DNA from: Phyto melanocephala
Lineage: Eukaryota; Arthropoda; Insecta; Diptera; Rhinophoridae
DNA: 64,000 nt
NCBI GenBank assembly: GCA_941918925.1
Contig: OW799233.1
Location: 174,306,235-174,370,234, forward strand
Direction: 5' to 3'
The translations under genes were made by a program, and so were the position numbers. The stretch's first letter is position 1, and each line of letters starts with the position of its first letter. Under the pieces are notes generated by a model. It did no database searches. It saw only the letters and a list, made by a program, of their open reading frames with translations, and was not told the origin of the DNA. Positions 55,014 through 64,000 of the stretch are shown here, in pieces.

Positions 55014-55861
55014 CCCTTCACCTGTGGTGCACAAGGGTATATATAGCTTTGTCGTTCCGTTTGTAATTTCTACAATTTTCATTTCCGACCCCATAAAGTA
55101 TATATTTTCTGAAAGCTTATGAATAGAGGAGTCGATTAAGCCCTGACCGTCTGTCCGTGTGTTGGTTGAAATCAACTTTTAGAAGCAACCATATGTTACT
55201 CAGATCTGTGTATGGTATCAATCTTTTGGAAACCGGGAATGAATCGCTACTGAAATTCAGCAAAATTGCCCCATTACTTTCTGAGATATGAGCAAATAAA
55301 CACGACTGCCTCTGTTTTTTTCCCATATTTTTACGACCAAAATTAAAATTTTTCAGCCTCAGAATAGTTTATAGATACCTGTGTTACTATTTATAAATAT
55401 GATATGCCTCTATAAGTTATAGGAAAAAAATTTTTTTTTAAATATATTTTCCAAAAACGAAAATTAATTTTTTTCAGCTTCTAGACAACCGAGAGAGTCA
55501 ATATTGGTATCATCTGAAAGGACTTGACCAGCGCAATATAAGCACTATAAAAAAAAATTAAGATGGCCGCCACTACTAAATGGCGGACAATAAATTTATA
55601 AATGGGTCAAATCTGGTATTTTAAAATGTAACTCCTTCAACCCCCACAATATTGGTATCAAATGAAAGCGCTTGACCAGTAGAATACAGTTAATTATTAA
55701 AAAATTTTAAATCCAAGATGGCGTCTAAAACAAAATGGCGGAACAAATTTTTTTAACCCCATCAATATGGGTATCAAATGAAAGGGCTTGACTAGTAGAA
55801 TACAGATAACACGTTAAAATTCAAAATCGAGAATGGCGTTGGAAATAATAAGGATAATCTA

Positions 55862-56718
55862 TCTATATATATAAAAGTGAAACTCTGTGTGTGTGTGTGT
55901 GTGTTAGCTATAGACTCTGAAACTGTAAAACCGATCGGGCTCAAACTTTGGTAAGTTGTTGTACACATACCGGGGCGTGTTTATGGATGAAAAAAAGTGG
56001 GCGGGGCCACACCCATAAAAAATTAGTTATCAGTTTTAGCTACTTGCACTTGACCGATTTTTCTGAAACTTTGCAAACATATCGAGCTGTCATGACTAAA
56101 TAATTTCGTGATAAGAAAAGTGGGCGGGGCCACGCCCCTAAAAAAGTTTTAACTTTGATGTACTTGCACTGGACCGATTTTTCTGAAACTTTGCACACAT
56201 ATTAAGCTGTCGTGACTTTATAACATCGTGATTAAAAAAGTGGGCGGGGCCACGCCCTTAAAAAAAGGCTATAATTTTGAGGTACTTGCATCAGACCGAT
56301 TTTTCTGAAACTTTGCACACATATTGAGCTGTCATGACTAAATAATTTCAAGATTAGAAAAGTGGGCAGTGCCACGCTCATAAAAAATAAGTATCATTTT
56401 GAGGTACTTGCACTGGACCGATTATTCTGAAACTTTGCACGCATATTGAGCTGTTATGACTTTACAATTTCTTGATTAGAAAAGTGGGCAGGGCCACGCC
56501 CATAAAAAATAGGTATCATTTTGAGGTACTTGCACTGGACCGATTATTCTGAAAATTTGCACACATATTGAGCTGTTATGACCCTACAATTTCGTGACTA
56601 GAAAAGTGGGAAATGCCACACCCATAAAAAAATTATAATTTTTAGGTTTTTGCACTTGATATTCAATTAAAATTCAGAATGCATTTTGATTTATTAAGGG
56701 GCATAGCAACACGCGCCT
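55862..56718 (+). mobile_element. Helitron-like element C4
   Basis: 5' end TCTATATATATAAAAG, then (GT)n, 'TTAGCTATAGACTCTGAAAC', and units of about 120 bp each with 'GGGCGGGGCCACGCCC'. The 3' end is missing its CTAG and runs into C5. Confidence 0.55.
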
Positions 56719-56727
56719 ATATATATA

Positions 56728-57596
56728 TCTATATATATAAAAGTGAAACTCTGTGTGTGTGTGTGTGTGTGTTAGCTATAGACTCTGAAACTGCAAAACC
56801 GATCGGGCTCAAACTTTGGTAAGTTGTTGTACACATACCGGGGAGTGTTTATGGATGAAAAAAAATGGGCGGGGCCACGCCCATAAAAAATTAGTTATCC
56901 GTTTTAGCTACTTGCACTTGACCGATTTTTCTGAAACTTTGCACACATATCGAGCTGTCATGACTAAATAATTTCGTGATAAGAAAAGTGGGCGGGGCCA
57001 CGCCCCTAAAAAAGTTTTAATTTTGAGGTACTTGCACTGGACCGATTTTTCTGAAACTTTGCACACATATTAAGCTGTCGTGACTTTATAATTTTATGAT
57101 TAAAAAAGTGGGCGGGGCCACTCCCATAAAAAAAGGGTACAATTTTGAGGTACTTGCACCAGACCGATTTTTCTGAAACTTTGCACACATATTGAGCTGT
57201 CATAACTAAATAATTTTCTAATTAGAAAAGTGGGCAGTGCCACGCCTATAAAAAAAAGGTGTAATTTTGAGGTACTTGCACTTGACTGATTATTCTGAAA
57301 CTTTGCACACATATTGAACTGTTATGACTTTACAATTTCGTGATTAGAAAAGTGGGCAGGGCCACGCCCATAAAAAAAATTTTAATTTTGAGGTACTTGC
57401 ACTGGTCCGATTCTTCTGAAACTTTGCACACATATTGAGCTGTTATGACTTTACAATTTCGTGACTAGAAAAGTGGGCAATGCCACGCCCATAAAAAAAT
57501 TATAATTTTTAGGTTTTTGCACTTGATATTCAATTAAAATTCAGAATGCATTTCGATTCATTAAGGGGCGTAGCACAGCGCGCCGGGTTTGGCTAG
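56728..57596 (+). mobile_element. Helitron-like element C5
   Basis: Complete: 5'-TCTATATATATAAAAG to 3'-GCGCCGGGTTTGGCTAG. Six or so 120-bp units. It follows C4 by 9 bases and is followed by C6 after 3 bases, all in the same direction. Confidence 0.6.
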
Positions 57597-57599
57597 TAG

Positions 57600-58448
57600 T
57601 CTATATATATAAAAGTGAAAGTCTGTGTGTGTGTGTGTTAGCTATAGACTCCGAAACTGTACAACCGATCGGACTCAAACTTTGGCAAGTTGTTGTACAC
57701 ATTCCAGGGAGTGTTTATGGGTGCAAAAAGTGGGCGGGGTCACGCCCATAAAAAATTAGTTATCATTTTTAGCTACTTGCACTTGACCGATTCTTCTGAA
57801 ACTTTGCAAACATATTGAACTCTCATGATTATACAATGTCGTGATTAAAAAAGTGGGCGGGGCCACGCCCATAAAAAAGTTATAATTTTGAAGTACTTGC
57901 ACTGGACCGATTTTTCTGAAACTTTTCACACATATTGAGCTGTGATGACTATATAATTTCGTGATTAGAAAAGTGGGCAGGGCCACGCCCATAAAAAAAA
58001 GTTATTATTATGAGGTACTTGCACTGGATCGATTATTCTGAAACTTTTTACACACATTAAGCTGTCATGACTTTAAAGTTTCGTAAATAGAAAAGTGGGG
58101 AGTGCCACGCCCATAAAAAATTATAATTTTTATCTTCTTGCACTGACCGATTTTTCTGAAACTTTACACACATTCTGAACTGTCATGACTTTATAATTTC
58201 GTGTAAGAAAAGTGGGCAGGGCCACACCCATAAAAATAGTTAAAATTTTGGGGTACCGATTTTTCTGAAACTTTGCACACATATTGAACTGTCATGACTA
58301 TACCGTTTCGTGATTAGAAAAGTGGGCAGTGCCCCGCCCATAACAAAAAGTTATAATTATTTAGCATCTTTCACTTGATATTCAATTAAAATTCAGAATG
58401 CATTTTTATTCATTAAGGGGCATAGCAACGCGCGCCGGACTTGGCTAG
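57600..58448 (+). mobile_element. Helitron-like element C6
   Basis: Complete: 5'-TCTATATATATAAAAG to 3'-GGACTTGGCTAG, followed by T. Last unit of the head-to-tail array. Confidence 0.6.
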
Positions 58449-58599
58449 TATGAAATATAGGTTAAGCTACGATGTGGGATTATATCTATGTACATGATGG
58501 TGAAGGGTATTATCAGATTCGGCATGGCCGAATTTAGGACTCTTACTTGTTTAAGTCCAATTCACTCTTAATTATCACCATATATTAAGTCTCAAAATG

Positions 58600-59310
58600 G
58601 AATTCAAATTATTTCTACAACAGGAGTGATATTACCCACCTTTTTGTCACAGTATTTGAGAAGTGTAATTGTTGCTAATGAGTTCAATTGAGATATTGTA
58701 ATATATAGTCCTTAATTCTTCAAAAACTTTTGTCCATAGAGAAATTATATGAGTTTAAGAAATATCGCTATATGGGAGGTGGGCGTTACAATAAGCGTGT
58801 TACCTTCAATTTGCGTTATTACAATTGAAATGTCCACGAAACTACTTTTACGAAATATTAGAATAGTATATTTAATTCTGTCGGTTTTATAAAGTTTAAA
58901 ATAGACTAAAAAGGGCTCTGTGTGAGGTTTATGTACGGATTTTAACACATTTTGAGAAAACATATACATATTCTTTTTTGCTTAATAAATATAGTTGGTA
59001 AATTCAATCACTCTACGTCATTGCGTTTAGATGCAGTTGCCTTATGTACGATGTCAGAAAGTCTCTTTGTTATAACCTAATCGTGCATTACAAACTTTAA
59101 GTCTTCTCCGATTTAGCCCATTTATTTCTCAATAAGAATTATTTCTGATGTAAAGGAAATATTCTGGTAAAATTTCATCCCACTATCTGTTTCTGTTCGA
59201 TCTCTATTTTGCTATGAACAGACGGACGGACAGTGCCAGATCGTTCTTAACTTAAACCTGGACTTTGAAAATATACACTTTATGGGATCTAAAATTAATA
59301 AAAGGTTTTC
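58600..59310 (-). repeat. Family A fragment (A6)
   Basis: Contains 'GGGAGGTGGGCGTTAC', 'CAGACGGACGGACAGTGCC' and 'CTTTATGGGATCT' in the same order as A1. It is more diverged than A1-A4 and may continue A5 across B3. Confidence 0.5.
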
Positions 59311-59399
59311 CAATTAGAGTGATATGATTTCTTTAAAAAAACCACACTTATTGTTAAGGAAATTCAAAAGTTTTTTATTTAATGTGAAGTACAATCGAT

Positions 59400-60310
59400 A
59401 CAATTAAGTTCTAAATAAAACTTCATTCAAATGACCTCCACGACCTCTTCAGCAGGAACAATTTAGATAAACCAAATTTTCAAACACTTTTTCCACTAAA
59501 TCAAGTCATATGTCATGCACGCCACGTTCAATATTGACTTGTAAAGCTTAAAGAGAGTGTGCCTTATTTTGAAAGACCAATGACTTTAAATTACCCCACA
59601 TGAAATATTCTAATAGTGTTAAATCAATCAATTAAGTCAACCATTCAATATCACAATTTCTTGAAATTATCGAATCTTCAAACTTTTCTCGTAACAATTG
59701 AATTGTTGCATTTGCTGGGTGACACGTAGCTCTGTCTTGTTGGAACCAAATGTTGTCGAGATCGAATTCTTCCAATTTTGGCCATTTAAAGTTGGTTATA
59801 ATCTATCTATACTGCTCTCCATTAACAGTAACGGTGTTACCAGTTTCATTTCGAAAGAAGTACGGACCGGTGATTCTACCAGACCAAAAGCTACAACAAA
59901 CTGTCAATTTAGCTGAATGCAATGGTTTTAATGAATAACTTTTGGATTTTCTTCGCAGCAGAATCGACAGTTTTGTTTATTTTTTGTTTATTTATGTTTA
60001 TATGGATATAAACCCATATCCTTTCTCAAAATCCGCCAATTTGTGGTTTGAGACAGTATATTTGCATTACTTCGAGCGGTTCTTTGTCTGAATGACACTT
60101 CAATATTATGTTAAGAAAATGTAAGCTCAAGATTTTCAACAATTCGACGAATAGCGAGCACACTTGGACGATTGTTACGACCATAAAATGGCAAAAGCGC
60201 GCAATTTGAGAACGATTATTTTGATAATAAAACTGAATAATTTGTAAACGTTGTTATTGCGCATATCTCTTCATGATGAAATTGTAAACACTACTGAATA
60301 CAATGAAAAA
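59400..60310 (-). pseudogene. Mariner transposase relic
   Basis: Minus-strand blocks in order: 'NKQNCRFCCEENPKVIH' near 59960, 'VVAFGLVESPVRTSF' and 'TVTVNGEQYR'-type sequence near 59820, 'FQQDRATCHPANAT'-type sequence near 59720, then a worn C-terminus. Many frameshifts. No TIRs confirmed. Confidence 0.55.
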
Positions 60311-60534
60311 CAAATGACAGATCATGACATATTGCAAATGGCCGAAACGTCACCTCAAAATCATATGCATAGTTTTTTTGTGGTGGGTAAAAGCAAATAA
60401 AAAAATAAAAATTATTGCTTTTCATTCTTACACAGAACAAATCAATCAATCGATTATTATATTTTGATCCTTTGCTTCGCGGTCAATTGTTGCGACTATA
60501 AATTTTCCGGTTGTAAATGAAAAATGTTAACTTT

Positions 60535-60840
60535 AAATTTAGAAATTAAATGAGAGAAAATCTCATCTAGAATTGGGATTTTTCATTCAGAATTCAGAAA
60601 AGAACAACGAAAATCGAATTTTAGACATTTTGATTGTTCTTTTCTGAATTTTAATTGTTCTTTTCTCAACAACCTCAGTTTTACATTGTTTTTCTCCGAG
60701 TTGAAAATTATTATATCCCATTCTTTTCTAATAATAAATAATCTCTTATTTTTTCTTAATTATTTTTTTCTGAATTTAAAAATAAAAAATCTCATTTTCA
60801 ATTGATATTTTATGAACATCTATTGAAAATTGTGTAGACT
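60535..60840. repeat. Possible relative of the CTACAC long-TIR family
   Basis: Ends 'AAAATTGTGTAG', as at 14104, and contains repeated 'TTCTTTTCTGAATTTT' and 'CTCATTTTCAATTGA' blocks. The left end was not found. Confidence 0.3.
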
Positions 60841-61790
60841 ACCTTTTGAATGTACCTTGGTAGGTATAGATATTTTGTTTAAATTTAAACTTACGCTTTA
60901 GATCCTCAATATAAAACACGCGTCTTATTCCCTTAAATTTCTCTTCAGACAAATTTAAAATGTTACCCAAACTTGAAAGTTTTTTTTTTTGGAATTATTT
61001 AGGATTTTTTTTTTCTTAATTTCTTACTTATGTTAGCGCTCTATAAAAAAAATCATTAGGACTATTTACACCGAAAATTGTGAGTTTGTGTATTTATTAT
61101 TTAAAACATACTTGCCTCAATAAAAATTTATAATTTTAAATTATTTATCGTCTTACTGAACTTGATCGCCTTAGAATAAATCTACGAATGAATCAAATTG
61201 TTAATCGTTTAAATTATTATAGTTGTGGTATAGTTCACCATTTACTATTGAGGTAGTGGTATTCTTAACCTTGTGTATCGAGAGTATATACTAGACCTTT
61301 GCATGAATACATGCACAACTAACACAATTGTTCAGTTCACAACCCGCTTTTGTATTCTGTATCGTTTATTGAAATACAGTTTTGGTTTATTTACTTGTGA
61401 ACTTAATTTCTGTTGTATAGGTGATATTAATCATCATTCAAAAAAAAAATCAGGCATAGAAAGTTGATCAACTCTTACTTTTGCAGAGTTACAAAATATA
61501 TTTATAAACATTTTTTAGTTACAAATTTTAGCAAAGATGGTACTTACATATATGATATATTTTATTTTAGAATTAAAAAAAAAACTAAAAATTATTTATT
61601 TAATTCTACAAATTCCTGTATAGATTCATCACAACACTTTATAAATGTTTCAAAGGAAATTACCAACAACAAGCATACACTACTCTAAGCACATATAAAA
61701 ATAGCACCAAAGGGTTTAAAAATGGAATTGATAATTATTCAGTTATTAAACAGTCAATGAGAGCTAAAGATAATTAATATTAGAATAGCG
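60841..61790. other. Intergenic, nothing recognised
   Basis: Frames at 61273 and 61464 have no recognisable features. Confidence 0.35.
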
Positions 61791-61794
61791 GAAA

Positions 61795-61893
61795 ATGGAA
61801 GTGACACGCCTACGTTAACGCCCAACTCCCATGCAACGCTTTCTTCTGAATATCATACAATTTATTTATTGGCAAAGCTTTTAGAAATATAAA
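61795..61893 (+). repeat. Family A fragment (A7)
   Basis: 'GACACGCCTACGTTAACGCC' and 'CTCCCATGCAACG' match an internal A module; truncated by C7. Confidence 0.45.
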
Positions 61894-61896
61894 GAA

Positions 61897-62722
61897 CTAG
61901 CCAAACCCGGCGCGCGTTGCTACGCCCCTTAATGAAATGCATTGAAATGCATTCTGAATTTTAATTGAATATCAAGTGCAAAAACCTAAATATTATAATT
62001 TCTTTTATTGGCGTGGCATTGCCCACTTTTTTAATCGCGAAATTGTAAAGTCACACAGCTCAATATGTGTGCAAAGTTTCAGAAGAATCGGACCAGTGCA
62101 AGTACCTCAAAATTATAATTGTTTTTATGGGCGTGGCCCTGCCCACTTTTCTTTTCACGAAATTGTACAGTCATAATAGCTCAATATGTGTGCAAAGTTT
62201 CAGTATAATCGGTCCAGTGCAAGTACTTCAAAATAATACCTGTTTTTTATGGGCGTGGCACTGCCCACTTTTCTAATCACGAAATTATTTAGTCATGGCA
62301 GCTCGATATGTGTGCAAAGTTTCAGAAAAATCAGTCTGGTGGAAATACCTCAAAATTATAGCCTTTTTTTATGGGCGTGGCCCCGCCCACTTTTTTAGTC
62401 AAAAAATTATAAAGTCACGACAGCTTAATATGTGTGCACAGTTTCAGAAAAATCGGTCCAGTGCAAGTGCCTCAAAATTAAAACTTTTTTAGGGGCGTGG
62501 CCCCGCCCACTTTTCTTATCACGAAATTATTTAGTCATGACAGCTCGATATGTGTACAAAGTTTCAGAAAAATCGGTCAAGTGCAAGTAGCTAAAACTGA
62601 TAACTAATTTTTTATGGGCGTGGCCCCGCCCACTTTTTTCATCCATAAACACTCCCCGGTATGTGTACAACAACTTACCAAAGTTTGAGGCCGATCGGTT
62701 TTACAGTTTCAGAGTCTATAGC

Positions 62723-62777
<55 letters not shown>

Positions 62778-62797
62778 TTCACTTTTATATATATAGA
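61897..62797 (-). mobile_element. Helitron-like element C7
   Basis: Reversed it runs TCTATATATATAAAAG ... GGGTTTGGCTAG, with A before the TC and T after the CTAG. It contains an (AC)n run at 62726-62773 and about six 120-bp units. Confidence 0.6.
62726..62773. repeat. (AC)n microsatellite in C7
   Basis: About 24 AC units near the 5' end of C7. The same place in C4-C8 carries (GT)n of varying length. Confidence 0.85.
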
Positions 62798-62959
62798 TTC
62801 TATAATGCAATAACTATGTGTTTGAGTTTTAAGTTTTTATATAAAAGAAAGTTTTTATTGAATAATAAATTATAGCCTCCTAGCTTTTTAGAATACAGAA
62901 AAAGAATAAAGCAAAAAATGAATAACGACGTTCACATTGTTAATAGGGTTGACAAATAA

Positions 62960-62979
62960 TCTATATATATAAAAGTGAA

Positions 62980-63016
<37 letters not shown>

Positions 63017-64000
63017 GCTATAGACTCTGAAACTGCAAAACCGATCGGGCTCAAACTTTGGTAAGTTGTTGTACACATACCGGGGAGTGTTTATGGATGA
63101 AAAAAGTGGGCGGGGCCACGCCCATAAAAAATTAGTTATCAGTTTTAGCTACTTGCACTTGACCGATTTTTCTGAAACTTTGCACACATATCGAGCTGTC
63201 ATGACTAAATAATTTCGTGATAAGAAAAGTGGGCGGGGCCACGCCCCTAAAAAAGTTTTAATTTTGAGGTACTTGCACTGGACCGATTTTTCTGAAACTT
63301 TGCACACATATTAAGCTGTCGTGACTTTATAATTTTGTGATTAAAAAAGTGGGCGGGGCCACGCCCATAAAAAAGGGTACAATTTTGAGGTACTTGCACC
63401 AGACCGATTTTTCTGAAACTTTGCACACATATTGAGCTGTCATGACTAAATAATTTTGTGATTAGAAAAGTGGGCAGTGCCACGCCTATAAAAAAAAGGT
63501 GTAATTTTGAGGTACTTGCACTTGACCGATTATTCTGAAACTTTGTACACATATTGAACTGTTATGACTTTACAATTTCGTGATTAGAAAAGTGGGCAGG
63601 GCCACGCCCATAAAAAAAGTTATCACTTTTCAGCTACTTAAGTATCACCGATTTTTCTGAAACTTTTCACACACATATTGAGCTGGCATGACTATACAGT
63701 TTCGTAATTAGAAAAGTGGGCAGGGCCACGCCCATAAAATAAAGTTATAATTTTGAGGTATTTGTACTGGACCGATTTTTCTGAAACTTTGCACACACAT
63801 TGAGCTGTTATGACTTTACAATTTCATGATTAGAAAAGTGGGTAGTGCCACGCCCATAAAAAAAGTTATCACTTTTCAGCTACTTAAGTATCACCGATTT
63901 TTCTGAAACTTTTCACACACATATTGAGCTAGCATGACTATACAGTTTCGTAATTAGAAAAGTGGGCAGTGTCAAGCTCATAAAAAAAGTTATAATTTTT
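62960..64000 (+). mobile_element. Helitron-like element C8, runs off the window
   Basis: 5' end TCTATATATATAAAAG after A, then (GT)n at 62983-63013 and at least eight tandem units of about 120 bp (unit starts 63161, 63281, 63402 and so on). Close to C5 in sequence. The 3' end is not in the window. Confidence 0.6.

Larger units (their letters stand above)
55014..58552 (+). mobile_element. Mini-me/DINE-1-like element B3, interrupted by Helitron-like units
   Basis: Starts 'TGCCCTTCACC', contains 'CGACCCCATAAAGTATAT' and 'GACCGTCTGTCCGTG', and ends 'ATTCGGCATGGCCGAATTTA' then 'CTCTTACTTGTTT'. Between 55490 and 55860 are about three units with 'TATCAAATGAAAG' and 'AAGATGGCG'. Three Helitron-like elements (55862-58448) are inserted between its body and its end. 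Confidence 0.6.

Noticed and set aside
57006..57992. Repeated minus-strand frames such as 'MCAKFQKNRSSAS' and 'GVALPTFLITKL' around 38-39 kb, 57-58 kb and 62-63.5 kb.
   Set aside because: They are translations of the 120-bp tandem units of the Helitron-like elements, read in several frames and on both strands, with no conserved start or full-length frame.
62960..64000. Regularly spaced repeats that might suggest a CRISPR array.
   Set aside because: The whole 120-bp unit is repeated with divergence; there are no unique spacers and the DNA is eukaryotic.

Overview
The window is strongly AT-rich eukaryotic DNA from a fly, most likely a higher (brachyceran) dipteran. The evidence is an intron-split TIMP gene with the Drosophila-type exon layout, mini-me/DINE-1-like repeats with GTCY microsatellites and a terminal ATTCGGC hairpin, many Tc1/mariner and hAT relics, and LINEs with RNase H. 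There are no operons, ribosome binding sites or other bacterial features. Most of the 64 kb is intronic or intergenic sequence made of nested mobile elements. I cannot name the species.

Host genes. The one clearly intact gene is a four-exon Timp (tissue inhibitor of metalloproteinases) on the minus strand at 49941-51748. Its splice sites and phases are consistent and it encodes 210 residues. A second, diverged Timp paralog lies downstream on the same strand. I can place its first three exons (37024-37150, 27761-27846, 27320-27538) with intact frames and splice sites. It has lost the canonical Cys-x-Cys N-terminus and a conserved cysteine, and I find no fourth exon. Its first intron has grown to about 9.2 kb by element insertion. 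A possible small secreted-protein gene with one in-frame stop (49192-49530) converges on the intact Timp, and a possible 5' exon ending in a strong splice donor lies near 44570 on the plus strand. Timp genes usually sit inside a synapsin intron, so the window may be such an intron, but I found no synapsin exon.

Mobile-element layout. 1-9 kb: an LTR copy, a 553-bp hAT MITE, a LINE tail, a palindromic MITE, a mariner with 29-bp TIRs, a Tc1-like element, and a MITE with an 8-bp duplication. 10-19 kb: a mini-me-like element (B1), a 1171-bp hAT with a perfect 8-bp duplication, a long-TIR IS630-like element, a family A element carrying a mariner derivative, and a Ty3/gypsy integrase relic. 19-27 kb: a tandem duplication, two members of an 8-bp-duplication MITE family, and LINE relics, one flanked by identical 71-bp direct repeats. 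28-39 kb: a second LTR copy, then a three-level nest (family A, holding a mariner, holding a LINE with two ORFs), then B2, a Harbinger-type MITE and Helitron-like elements. 41-48 kb: mariner relics, a long-TIR element with a MITE inside it, and a family A copy with a Harbinger MITE inside it. 51-64 kb: more family A, B and Helitron-like copies, including a head-to-tail Helitron-like array inside a B element.

The most useful observations are the unequal fate of the two Timp paralogs, the dated nest in which empty and filled insertion sites can be compared within one window, Helitron-like units joined end to end, and several small non-autonomous families with clear target-site duplications. I saw no tRNA, rRNA or CRISPR. 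All boundaries were read by eye without alignment software.
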